Below are positions 33,758 to 43,986 of a stretch of DNA of 64,000 bases, piece by piece. Every line of letters begins with the position of its first letter. Positions within the stretch are counted from its first letter, which is position 1. A program made the position numbers and the translations under genes. The notes below the pieces were generated by a model that was not told where the DNA came from, did not search any database, and saw only the letters and a program-made list of their open reading frames with translations. Source of the stretch: Rhabdophis nuchalis (lineage: Eukaryota > Chordata > Lepidosauria > Squamata > Natricidae); contig CM077645.1 of assembly GCA_039707465.1 (NCBI GenBank), positions 143,531,503 through 143,595,502 of the forward strand, given 5' to 3'.

Positions 33758-33879
33758 ATAATCCTTCACAAGTTGGCAGTGTTTCAGTAACAATAAGAGT
33801 CCTGGATGTAAATGACAACGTACCTGAATTTCCCAGGTTCTATGAGGCATTTGTCTGTGAAAATGCAAAAGTTGGACAG
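33758..33879 (+). CDS. CDH20: CDH20 exon (EC4 end and EC4-EC5 linker)
   Basis: This 122-bp exon follows a strong polypyrimidine tract ending ctttcag and precedes a gtgaga donor. It encodes NPSQVGSVSVTIRVLDVNDN, the EC4-EC5 calcium linker, then the first residues of EC5 (PEFPRFYEAFVCENA). It ends at a codon boundary. A Bov-B LINE fragment ends only 90 bp upstream of its acceptor. Confidence 0.93.
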
Positions 33880-34548
33880 GTGAGAAGCTAAAACAGTATT
33901 TTATATTTAAAACTGGTACCATTATCTATGACCTTTATCCCTAACCTAATATTGTCTTGATATGAGCTGCACTCGCTGAAACCTCTGAAGTAGATTTCAA
34001 AGGGTACAGTAGCTTATAAATGCAAGGAATGAGAATATTGCTAAATCTACATGTATGAGCACAAGTATGTCTGTTCCCATTAGAATTTCAGTAGAATGTA
34101 TAATACTCTGTAATTTAGTATTTAATTTAACTATCTAATTTAAATATTAAATTAAATCCACTGCAATGTTTAAAAGAGCAGCAAAGCAGCAGTAAAATTA
34201 ATTTCTTATTATATCCTCCAAACTGTGGCAAAGGAAACAGAAATGTTAAAATATATATTTTATAGCTAGAATATACAAAAAAGGGAAGAAGAATCTGAAT
34301 AAAACACACACAATAGATATGTAAAAGTAACTGCCTTTAAATAGATTTACCTTTTGTTTGAAAGAAAACATATTGATCAGTCTTTCCATGGTGTCAATTA
34401 AGATATATTTCTAAAGGTTGAGTAGATACATTTTGATAAAGGATTTTAAATCTAGGAAAGCTATTTCTTTCCAATAGCACATTATCGTCAAACTGCAGAC
34501 TAAACTTGACAGATGTTTAGGAGTTTGGATCCTTGCTAGCCACCTGCC
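33880..34548 (+). other. CDH20 intron, nothing recognised
   Basis: AT-rich, with no identifiable element before the MITE at 34557. Confidence 0.45.
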
Positions 34549-34556
34549 CTCTCACC

Positions 34557-34846
34557 CAGGGGTGTCAAACTCAAAGCCAAATCCGGCCCATGGGGTGCTT
34601 AGATCTAGCCCATAGGGCACCCTGGAAACAAGGACCAGCCCATATGCAGTCCTTCCAAGCTCCATTTTCAGTTGGGACAGCCTCCTGCAGCCTTCTGCCA
34701 GTGAAAGTGGAGCTTGACCGCGACATGCACCTGTACACGAGTGACATCGAGGTGGCCACACCCACCCTGGCCACACCCACCCTAGTCCTTCAAGGTCAAA
34801 CACAACCCTGATGCGGCCCAAAATGAAATCGAGTTTGACGCTCCTG
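34557..34846. mobile_element. hAT-like MITE, gggtgtcaaac family, copy 3
   Basis: Ends caggggtgtcaaactc and gagtttgacgctcctg are flanked by ctctcacc and ctctaacc (7 of 8). Confidence 0.85.
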
Positions 34847-34854
34847 CTCTAACC

Positions 34855-36099
34855 CAACATTGATTTTGTAGTCCTTGTTGTTTTTGTCCTATTTCAGGAG
34901 ACGGGGAGTTAGTAGGATGTAACCGGTCTTTTTTCTTGTTTTTAGTGCTTTTTACCATGAACCATCTAGAGTTATTTGCTATCAGGTGGTATGTAGATTA
35001 ATAAAATATAGGAATAAACAATTCTAAGGTTTTTCACATACACATGTAAAATATCAATATAGAAGTAATATGCATTATTAACATTATAATTAAATAATAT
35101 AAATATTATTTCCCATAAATTCATGGGATTTTTCAGCTGTCTGTTTATATCAATTTGATAATGCCAGCAAGATTATTATATGCAAAAAGATGAAATGGAG
35201 GAATGAACTAGCAGAAATAACAATACTGACATTTTACTCAGGCAGAAAACAATAAGTACTTTTTTAAAAGACTGGCACCTTTTTGTGGAACAAAAAATGA
35301 AATGATATATAGATTTAATGATTGAAACAGGTGAGAAATAAATAAAGGTTTAAAAGAATTTGTGGAAGAGTTAAGAGAGGGGAGAGATGCTTGCTAATGT
35401 CTCTTGAAGAGAAGTTGCTTTTTTCTTTTCTTGCAATTCTTTCTTCTTTTTTCCTTGTTTTGATCTTTTTTGCCTTTACTTTTAGATTTGCTTTACATTT
35501 TATCTAATATTAATATAAATATATACATCACAATATAAAAATATGTATTTATATACATTTAAAATCTTTACATTTTTTAAAAAAATGTAGGTCTAATTGG
35601 AAGTATTGCGAGAAGTATGGCAAGCTAAATTGATTAGAGAAAAGATAATATTGACATTTACAGTGGTTTTAAAAGTGCATTGTTGCTGTAATACATTCAT
35701 ATCTTCCCAAATAGATTTCAGAAGAAAAGTGTATTCTGTGGGTGTAATCAAAATTTACTTGAAAAGATATTGGATTTTACTTGAAATTACTTGGGATTTA
35801 GAAGAAACATATTGAAATCAATGTATCCCAAATAATTGATGTTCCATTATTTTAATGTCTTCTCTAAGCATAATTAAACTGCATTCAACCTATCAGATTA
35901 TGGATTATTAGTCAATAATCGGTTTTCATTGGGCCGAATCTTATCTTCACTAACTAGAAGCTTCTTCCCAAGATACAGAGACAGAGAGAGGGGGACATAT
36001 TTAAAAGACTTGTACGACCGCCCATCTTACTTGTTACAAGTTCAAGAGGCTCACAAAACGAGCCTCTTGAATAAGGGGCAGGCGTCCAAAACACAGTTG
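34855..36099 (+). other. CDH20 intron, mostly unrecognised
   Basis: A possible L2-type 3' end (gtttttagtgctttttaccatg then aaccatctagagttat) may lie at 34860-35000, low confidence. The rest is AT-rich. Confidence 0.35.
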
Positions 36100-36185
36100 G
36101 CAGAGCTCACAGCAGCAAGGATCTGGTCCAGTTGGTCTCAAAGACCTCCAAGATCCCTTCCAACTCTGTTATTCTATTCTAATAT
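36100..36185 (+). mobile_element. CR1 LINE 3' end
   Basis: The end reads agacctccaagatcccttcc and aactctgttattctattcta, the typical CR1 3' end with its short attct-type tail repeat. The 5' limit is uncertain and could reach about 35930. Confidence 0.65.
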
Positions 36186-36664
36186 TGCTTCATGTTTTGG
36201 AGCTCCTCAGTAAACCAAGGTGCTCTATGAGGTCTTCAACCAGAGACAATCCATGCAGGCACATTCCCGTTCAGGAGCCTTTCCACATGCTTGTTCCAAG
36301 TTGCAAAGTATCCACTGAACCACATGCCAGAGGTTGAGAGAGAAAAGCCCAGTTGTCTTCAAAAAGCGCGGGGGAGGGGGTGGATGCCAATTGAATAGGA
36401 TATCTATAGTATATAAAATGATAGGGTGACAATATAAATTACATTGGTGTAAAGTAGTGTAGAAAAGTGTAATATATAAATACTCTTTCCTAGCCTTACT
36501 AGTTGATTTACTTGCACGGATTATCTATAGAGAAACCATGTGCTCTTTCACTGAGATATGGACCATACAAATTTGTCCTTCTCACATGAAGCAAAACAAC
36601 TCCTGAGGAGATTTTTTTTCCCTTAACCACTGATCCCTGCTGGGTCCAAAGAGGGCTTCCTCAA

Positions 36665-38240
36665 GAAGCCCTCTTTGGACCCAGCTCTTTTAAACAACTA
36701 TCGTCCAGTCTCCAACCTTCCCTTTTTGGCGAAGGTTGTTGAGAGTGTGGTGGCACAACAGTTTCCCCGTCACCTGGAGGAAATTGAGTATCTAGATCCG
36801 CGCCAGTCCGGCTTTCGGCCCGGGCATAGCACCGAGACGGCATTGGTCGCGTTGGTAGATGATCTCTGGAGGGCCAGAGATGGGGGATGTTCCTCCATCC
36901 TGGTCCTATTAGACCTCTCGGCGGCTTTCGATACCATCGACCATGGTATCCTATTGCATCGGCTGGGGGGGTTGGGGGTGGGAGGCACCGTTTTACGGTG
37001 GTTCTCCTCCTACCTCTCTGGCCGATCGCAATTTGTGCGGGCAGGAGAGCAGAGGTCGACCCCGAGACCACTCACATGCGGGGTGCCTCAGGGGTCGGTC
37101 CTCTCGCCTCTCCTGTTTAACGCATATATGAAGCCGCTGGGTGAGATCATCCGTGGTTTTGGGGTAGATTACCACCTGTACGCTGATGACACCCAGCTGT
37201 ACATATCTACCCCAAACCACCCCAACGATGCCGTAGCGGTGATGTGCCAGTGCCTGGAAGCCGTGCGGATCTGGATGGGAAGTAACGGACTCAGGCTCAA
37301 CCCGACCAAGACCGAGTGGCTGTGGTTTCCGGCTGCCCGATTCAACCAGCTTTCTCCAACGCTGGCCATAGGGGGCGAACATCTTGCCCCTGTGGATGGG
37401 GCGCGCAATTTGGGTGTCCTCCTGGATACCCGGCTGTCTATGGAAGAGCAAGTGACAGCCGTGGCCAGGAGGGCGTTTTACCAGGTTCGCCTGGTTCGCC
37501 AATTGCGCCCCCTATTGGATCGGGACGCCCTTCGCACAGTCACTCATGCCCTCGTGACATCCCGACTGGACTATTGTAACTCTCTCTACATGGGGCTTCC
37601 CTTGAGGTGCACCCGGAGGCTTCAGTTAGTTCAGAATGCAGCCGCGCGGGCAATTATGGGGACCACCAGGTTCGCCCACGTTACACCACTCCTGCGCGAG
37701 CTGCACTGGCTGCCTGTCGTCTTCCGGGTGCGCTTCAAGGTGCTAACTATCATCTTTAAGGCGCTCCATGGCTCGGGACCTAGCTATCTGCGGGATCGGA
37801 TCCTGCCCCATACATCCTCACGACCGATTCGCTCCCACAGAGAGGGACTTCTCCGGGTGCCGTCCACCAGACTTTGTCAGCGGGCGACGCCCAGGGGAAG
37901 GGCTCTCTCTGTGGCGGGCCCGGCCCTCTGGAACGACCTTCCCCCCGATATCAGAACGACCACGGACCTCCGCTCCTTCCGTATGAAACTAAAGACCCAT
38001 TTCTTTCGACTGGCCGGCCTTGGATAGTCTCTCTGTCTATAGATTTTTAAATGTATTTTAATGGGTTTTAATTTTTTAGCACGGGATAACATAGTTTAAT
38101 GGTGTTTTAAACTGTATATTTTGTATTGATTGTTTATATTGTTTTTAGTTTCTCCTGTGCACCGCCCCGGGTCCCTGTGGGGAGAGGGAGCGGTTAATAA
38201 ATGCAAAGTTATTATTATTATTATTATTATTTTATTGCCG
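36665..38240 (+). mobile_element. L2-clade LINE, 5'-truncated, with long ORF and ATT tail
   Basis: Starts inside the ORF at the codons for Lys-Pro-Ser-Leu-Asp-Pro and runs to the 3' UTR block accgccccgggtccctgtgg and an ATT repeat (38212-38231). The 5' junction carries a 21-bp inverted copy of the element's first bases (36639-36659). Confidence 0.92.
36675..38027 (+). CDS. L2-clade reverse transcriptase, C-terminal 450 residues of the ORF
   Basis: This uninterrupted frame holds the reverse transcriptase of an L2 LINE, used for target-primed reverse transcription. Motifs are YRPVSNLPFLAKVVE, QSGFRPGHSTETAL, LLDLSAAFDTIDH, CGVPQGSVLSPLLF and the catalytic YADD (residue 169). The C-terminal part has the L2-typical LDYCNSLYMGLP and FRVRFKVLTIIFKALH. 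The Met at 36675 is internal; the endonuclease domain is missing through 5' truncation. The absence of stops over 450 codons and the high GC content against the AT-rich intron point to a fairly recent insertion. Confidence 0.9.
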   Translation: MDPALLNNYRPVSNLPFLAKVVESVVAQQFPRHLEEIEYLDPRQSGFRPGHSTETALVALVDDLWRARDGGCSSILVLLDLSAAFDTIDHGILLHRLGGLGVGGTVLRWFSSYLSGRSQFVRAGEQRSTPRPLTCGVPQGSVLSPLLFNAYMKPLGEIIRGFGVDYHLYADDTQLYISTPNHPNDAVAVMCQCLEAVRIWMGSNGLRLNPTKTEWLWFPAARFNQLSPTLAIGGEHLAPVDGARNLGVLLDTRLSMEEQVTAVARRAFYQVRLVRQLRPLLDRDALRTVTHALVTSRLDYCNSLYMGLPLRCTRRLQLVQNAAARAIMGTTRFAHVTPLLRELHWLPVVFRVRFKVLTIIFKALHGSGPSYLRDRILPHTSSRPIRSHREGLLRVPSTRLCQRATPRGRALSVAGPALWNDLPPDIRTTTDLRSFRMKLKTHFFRLAGLG

Positions 38241-38382
38241 TCATAGCGCTCTGCTTCCTCTTCAACTGCTATTTTCGTACTATTTAAAAGCTACATTTAT
38301 TTTGCTTTGAGATTCATTCTTTAAAGCGTTTATCTCCACTGGAATTGTCATTAATCAATTGTTTTGTTCTTCTGTCCTACAG

Positions 38383-38500
38383 CTGATCCAGACAGTAAGT
38401 GCAGTGGACCAAGACGACCCACAAGACGGACAGCACTTCTACTACAGCTTGGCTCCCGAGACAGCAAATAACCCCAATTTTACTCTTAGGGACAATCAAG
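38383..38500 (+). CDS. CDH20: CDH20 exon (EC5, first part)
   Basis: This 118-bp exon starts at a codon boundary after gtcctacag and ends one base into an Asp codon before gtaatt. It encodes LIQTVSAVDQDDP, with the DQDD calcium motif, through ANNPNFTLRDNQ in EC5. It begins about 150 bp after the ATT-repeat tail of a long L2 insertion in the upstream intron. Confidence 0.92.
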
Positions 38501-38849
38501 GTAATTGAACTAGGCATCAATTTGTTTGGCTAATTAATATCTTCTGAAGTAGGTTGAATTGCAGAAGCTCTGTTTAAAATTGCTTCATGAGCCAAACATT
38601 GCAAATAATAAGTGACACCTGCTCCTTAAAAGCAGCCATGAAATAAATGTTTTATTTTGCTTTTAGGAAAGTTACAAAGAATTTGCCTGGTATTTCTCAG
38701 GGCAGTGATTCAGCCGTTTCTTTGAGGAACAATAACAAGGTTGCACAAATCCAAAGCTTTTTATCATTGTAGGTATTTTCAGTAATAAATCGGTGGTGAG
38801 ACAGAGGAGAAGAAATGTCCAAATGAATATTGTTTCATTTATTTTTCTT

Positions 38850-40336
38850 TTTTTTTTTTATATTGAAAAAGTTTTATTGGTTTTACATTTTTTCTATAGG
38901 GTAGGGTAAGGGATACAAAGAAATTTTGAGAACATTCACGTCAGAGTCGTCGGCCCTTCCGAGACCTCAAAATACACAATAAAAAAATAACAAAAAAAAA
39001 ACATTTTTCATAACACTACAAGGTAAAAGCAAGTACATATACCTAAATTCTCAATTCCATGCTGTCAGACATTTACAAAAAATCCAGAAAATATTATGCA
39101 AAATTGTTCAGGAAAATCAAGGCAAAGTTATTTTTTAGATCTAAGTCTCTTGGCTATTGTATCTTCTTTTTCTCCTCCCTGGCCCCAAGCGGGCGGGGCC
39201 GTGGCCCCCTCTGTCCCCCCTGGATCTTCCCCCAGGATAGAGGAATGTTTTTTAAGAAAGGCTTCCGCCTCAACAACTGTTTTAATCCTCACTCTTCCTC
39301 CTTCCCAGAACACCAGCATCCCTTCGGGTGTCACCCACTTGAACCAAATCCCATGATCAAATAAAATTTTAGACAAGAAGGAAAATTTCCGTCTTGCTTC
39401 TCGAATCTTTCTAGGAATCTGCTTCAAGATAGTGACCGTTTTTTGTTGGTAAATTAAGGGGCTCCCTCTCTGCGCCTTCAAAATTTCCTCTCTGGTTGAC
39501 CTTCTAACAAATTTCACATGTATCTCTCTAGGCACTTCATTTATCCTGGCATATGCTGAGTTAATTCTATAGGCTAGGTCAATGTCCCCCCTGATCTCAT
39601 CCTTAGGTTTTTGTAAATAGTCTGCTAAAATTGTGCTCATAAGATCAGGGAGGCATTCCCCAGGTTGCTCAAAAACATTCTGAAATCTCAAAAAATATGT
39701 CATTCTTTCCATATCAATCCTAGACACATGCCCACTTGTTTCCTCAACCTCTTTAGTAACATTTTTAATCTCTCCCTTAACCCCCACCAACCCCCCTTCC
39801 AATTCTTCAGTCTTCTGTGTAATTTCCAGCGTTTGCTTCCTTATGTCCAATAGCTCCTTCTTGAAATTGATGTTTTCAGCCCTCTGGGCCTGAATTTCGT
39901 TTACCAAAGTTTGTATAACAGTTTCAAGAGAAGCCATCCGTTGTTCTAAACTTGCCAGTGCTGTTTCTTGAGCCATGATTAACTGTTAAAGTCAGTGCCA
40001 CCAAAATGGCGTTTTCAGGGTGGGGTTGGTGAGACTAACCGGGAGCCAAAAGTTCAGATCAAGGTTGGAACGTTGTAAAATTCAGGAACCAAGAGAGAGC
40101 CAATTTTCCAACTCAATAGTTATAATAACGAAGGTAATCCAGAAAGGAACCACAAATCCAACAGAAAAAAATTCTTCATTAATATCCAGAGAGAGTCCCA
40201 CTTATAAAGAGACGCTGGGAATTTTCCATAGTTAAAATAGTCAGGCAGGGACAAAGAGAAGCCACTTTTCACCGCCCATCTCAGAGCCCAGAGGAGAGAG
40301 TAGTAAAATAATTTTTTTTTTAACCAGCCAGACCTA
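38850..40336 (-). mobile_element. ORF1-only L1-type element (HAL1-like), bounded by target duplication
   Basis: A complete insertion of 1487 bp on the - strand. It is flanked by the 15-bp duplication tcatttatttttctt at 38835-38849 and 40337-40351, with a poly-A tail (T-run at 38850) and a 5' UTR of about 360 bp. Between them is only an L1 ORF1. No ORF2 sequence is present, yet the 3' tail follows ORF1 after about 280 bp. Confidence 0.85.
39128..39976 (-). CDS. L1 ORF1p-like protein (282 residues)
   Basis: An intact frame with the three-part layout of L1 ORF1p, an RNA-binding trimer that coats L1 RNA. Residues about 5-85 are a heptad-rich coiled coil (LASLEQRMASLETVIQTLV and later TQKTEELEGG). 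Residues about 92-185 are an RRM-like domain (TYFLRFQNVFE, then DIDLAYRIN). Residues about 190-270 resemble the C-terminal domain (VTILKQIPRKIREARRKF, FKWVTPEGMLVF). The start at 39976 fits the usual ORF1 opening. The C-terminal tail is Gly/Pro-rich and ends RLRSKK. No partner ORF2 is in the element, so it would need one in trans. Confidence 0.85.
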   Translation of the reverse strand: MAQETALASLEQRMASLETVIQTLVNEIQAQRAENINFKKELLDIRKQTLEITQKTEELEGGLVGVKGEIKNVTKEVEETSGHVSRIDMERMTYFLRFQNVFEQPGECLPDLMSTILADYLQKPKDEIRGDIDLAYRINSAYARINEVPREIHVKFVRRSTREEILKAQRGSPLIYQQKTVTILKQIPRKIREARRKFSFLSKILFDHGIWFKWVTPEGMLVFWEGGRVRIKTVVEAEAFLKKHSSILGEDPGGTEGATAPPAWGQGGEKEDTIAKRLRSKK

Positions 40337-40351
40337 TCATTTATTTTTCTT

Positions 40352-42220
40352 AACCCTGAGCTTTCTCTGGACTTTGCCCAAACACAGAAAAGGTCATTGA
40401 CTATTATTTCAGATTTTCTTCCTTTGGGTGGTATGCAGATCCAAAGCAGAAAAGGGGCTTCAAAGAAAATGTGGGGAAATTTCCTGCATCTGGTGGCACT
40501 TTCTCCTTAATGAAGCCAATTTTTATTTATTTTTTTGCTCTTGACTTGCAAGGCAATTCTGTACAGTGGTACCATCATTAACTGATTCCGAGAGGCACAA
40601 TGAGTAACAAAGACAATGAGCAACAAACAAATTTTCCTATAAAGAATAATGTAGTACATCACAAGGCAGCTGACATTGACAAGATCTAGCTTGTGTGTTG
40701 AGTACTGAACAAACGATTAGTATGGGGACAAAATGTTCATATCAAAATGCATTGAGTTTCAAAGCAGTTGAATAGCAACGTACCACTGTAGTCCCAGGAA
40801 AATATGCATTTGAATTTAACAGGTACAAATAAAGTGCAAAAAAGCCATTATAACTTGTCAACACCTCCTTAATATCTACTTAATTCAATTTCTATTTTCC
40901 TGGAATTACACAAATGCTGCATGAGCCAAGAAAAAGTTTTGTCTTCTTTTAGAGAAATCAATCAAGTGTAACAAATATATTTGTGTCCCTTTCAAAAATA
41001 CCTTTTCAGTTCACTTCCATTGCCTTCCCTTTCTTTTGGAATTCCAGTCCCCCCCCCCCCCCCACTTCAAATAGCAAATTATTTTGGCTTCTGAGCATGC
41101 TCAAGTTCCTTTTGCCTAGTTGTAGTTTCTACGTTTTTTAAATTTATTATTTCAAAAAATATTAGGCAAACCAAGAGTTTTTCCTGAGTCTGGTGACACC
41201 TTCCCCTGTTCAGTGGATGATACTCTTTTAATTCAATAAAACAGTTGGGGAAATGAATGCGCTATTAATGTAGAAAATGATATAAAAATAAGCTGCACTG
41301 TAGCATCACCTAATGGTGAATATTATTTCAACAGCTGGAGAAGCAAGGAAAAAGTACATTTTACAAAAAAGAGTTCTATGAAAATGTAGTAAAGATTGCT
41401 TTGGGACACCTTACTCACAAAATCAGTTTTTTCACATAGCCATAGTCTAAAAGTTGAGTTGGCATATTGTTTCAATTTTTTTTTTTTAAGTTGCTTTATA
41501 AAATGGACCGGCCAGTTTGCTAAATTTCTAACTTATCCACAACGGGCCTTAGCATGTGGTCAGGCAGTGATTATTCTGTGTGTATTCGGGAAGACTCATG
41601 CACAAAAATTACAGATTATTTTCAGCCTACTCAATTCAACCTGGAAAGGGTTTGGTAAAGGACATTGTCAGGTTCCAAAAACAGACACACCTTTTGGTTC
41701 TTCCAAAGAGCTTTCTTCATTTTTCCATCTGCCATAGGTTCGCCATCATGGGTCTACAGCAATGAAGCGCCCAGATTTATTATTTGGAATTACTGACAAG
41801 ATTGCAAGATATTGGTTTGCTGGGACATATTTGTGACTCCTATTTTCTTTCCTTAAACTTACAACTACTGATGAGCTTGAAATAAATCATCATTAAAAGA
41901 TTTGTGATATAGGTTCATTTAATACTTGGGGCATTCTGCTGAAACAACGTTCAGAAAGAAGACAGGAAGAAAGGGGGGGAATTCTCTCTTTTGCCTCTAT
42001 ATTTCAGCATCTTAATTAGGAATGACAAGAGAGGTTTGTTGTCAAAAAGCAGTTTTCAGGCCCATCAACTTTATCAGGCAGAAGAATAAAAAGTTCTAGA
42101 GCTTCCCGTTGGTGCTATTGCTTTCAACATTCTTTCTTTATTTTTAACAGGGGTTTCAGAATGATGGATATGCATATTAAGAAGAGATATAGCTTAGAAT
42201 AAAATAAGACATTAAAATGT
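40352..42220 (+). other. CDH20 intron, nothing recognised
   Basis: AT-rich intron with a C-run (41048-41063). No defined element. Confidence 0.45.
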
Positions 42221-42255
42221 TTTTTAACTGTGTTTAACTTTTATATATCTGTTTT

Positions 42256-42259
42256 ACTT

Positions 42260-42346
<87 letters not shown>

Positions 42347-42350
42347 TTAG
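42256..42350 (+). repeat. (TTTA)n microsatellite, tail of an L2 copy
   Basis: About 24 tetranucleotide units, immediately before the L2 3' end in reverse orientation. Confidence 0.95.
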
Positions 42351-43030
42351 ATTTTTATACCGCCCTTCTCCCTTCCGGGACTCAGGGCGGTGAACAGGCA
42401 ACAATAAAAACAACAATAGAAAATATCAAATACATTAAAATATGCTAAAAATACCATATTTATTCGAGTATAACGCGCAAAATTTTCTACCAAAAAAAGA
42501 ACTCAAAGTTTGGGTGCGCGTTATAAACGAGGGTGCGTGTTATAAACGAGGGTGCGCGTTATAATGTGAGACACAGTTGCAGCCGCTCACTGTACGCGAG
42601 GGCGAAGAAGAAAAAAACGTCCCCTCATCGCGTACAGTGGGCGGCCCGAACTGGGGGTGAGAATTCTTATTATCCGCTGTAACGTATGGTCGCCTCTTCA
42701 TTTCCTTTCCTCGCCTCGCCCACACATTACGGTAAGCATTTATTTTATTTCGGTATTGTGTTCATAGTTTACATTGTCAATAAATGATTTTTATCATGGC
42801 CGCACGTGTTCAACAACGTTTGTCACTTACAATGCTTGGTCTGAGCCGAGAAAAAGTGAAACAAAATTTTATACCGATTTTTAATCGAAAATTAGGGGGT
42901 GCGCGTTATACACGTGTGCGCGTTATACTCGAATAAATACGGTACCTTAAAAATATATTAAATGGGTGGCCTGTTCTAAAATCCAGATAAAAACCCCTGG
43001 TAAAAACAATTAAAAACTACGCCAGGCTGG
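42350..43030 (-). mobile_element. L2 LINE 3' end, reverse orientation, interrupted by a MITE
   Basis: The left part has taccgcccttctcccttccg and gactcagggcggtgaacagg. It resumes after the MITE at about 42945 with ttaaatgggtggcctgttct and the gccaggctggccgcatggaa block, the reversed L2 ORF end. Confidence 0.75.
42454..42942. mobile_element. mariner/pogo-like element (489 bp) inside the L2 copy
   Basis: Inverted ends ccatatttattcgagtataa and a mirrored end ...actcgaataaatacgg are flanked by TA. The ends are GC-rich internally (gcgcgttata). There is no full transposase ORF. Confidence 0.8.
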
Positions 43031-43039
43031 CCGCATGGA

Positions 43040-43130
43040 ATAAGTAGGTTTTCAAGGCCCGACTTTGGCTGCACACCGCCCTGAGTCCTTCGGGAGTAGG
43101 GCGGTATAAAAAACTAATAAACTAAACTAT
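43040..43130 (+). mobile_element. short L2 3' end
   Basis: The sequence ggctgcacaccgccctgagt then ccttcgggagtagggcggta followed by an A-rich tail is an L2 3' end in + orientation, adjacent to the reversed one. Confidence 0.65.
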
Positions 43131-43569
43131 TACAACATAGTTATCACAACTTAAGTTCAATCTAAGAACCTAAAGCTCCCCAAACCTTCCAAATAGTTTC
43201 ACTTACAAGAAAAGAGCACAGGATATTTAAACTGAAATTCTGAAATTTAATGCACTGTCATGCCTTAAGTATCTCTATTTCACTTGCTTTTTCTCTCCTT
43301 TCTTCTCCCCCTTCCTTCCTTTTCACTGCCTGCCATCTTTTAATTTGCTTTTATCATTCAGTTTTCTCATGTGCAACTGTATTTCATTGTCAGAAATACA
43401 GGTGAAATAATATATCTAAGGTCATGAACAAAATCACCTGGCTAGCAGGCGGCCATATCAATTGAGCAAATAAATAAATGTTTCACAAACAATAATAATA
43501 GCATCCACACTATGGGTATGAACAAGCCAGCTTCCAAAGACTGAGAACTATGTCATTGAAAGTCTAGAG
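43131..43569 (+). other. CDH20 intron, nothing recognised
   Basis: No identifiable element. Confidence 0.4.
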
Positions 43570-43984
43570 CAGCGATGGTGAACTTTTTCAATACTGTGTG
43601 CCGAAAAGGATGCGCGGAAATGTCGTGCACGTGCTCGTCAGTGCCACACTCCGAAAAAGCCAAACTTCCAGGTTCTAATACACAGGTGTGCCTCAGGATC
43701 AGCTGGGCAATGCGCATGCCAAGGCCAATTTTTGGCACTGGCACACATGCAAAAGGATCTCGCTTTAGAAAAGCCAAACTTCCAGGTTCTGGTGCACATA
43801 CGCACCCAACAATCAGCTGGCCAGCGCGCATGCACATACCAGTTTTTGGCACTGAAGGACAGCTGATTGGCATGCATGCATGCATGTCAGAAACCCAGAA
43901 GACAAACAGGCAAGGCCACATGTGCCAGGTAACATAGCTTTGCATGCCACTTTGGGCACACATGCCATAGGATCGCCATCTCAG
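43570..43984. mobile_element. hAT-like MITE
   Basis: Ends cagcgatggtgaactt and ataggatcgccatct are inverted. The interior has repeated aagccaaacttccaggttct units about 115 bp apart. Flanking duplications are unclear because an L2 tail adjoins. Confidence 0.6.
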
Positions 43985-43986
43985 AT

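Noticed and set aside
42256..42350. CRISPR-like regular repeat
   Set aside because: Uniform tetranucleotide microsatellite without spacers; the genome is vertebrate.
43553..43963. Open frames of 120-136 codons on both strands
   Set aside because: They fall inside a hAT-like MITE with internal repeats; no protein motif.
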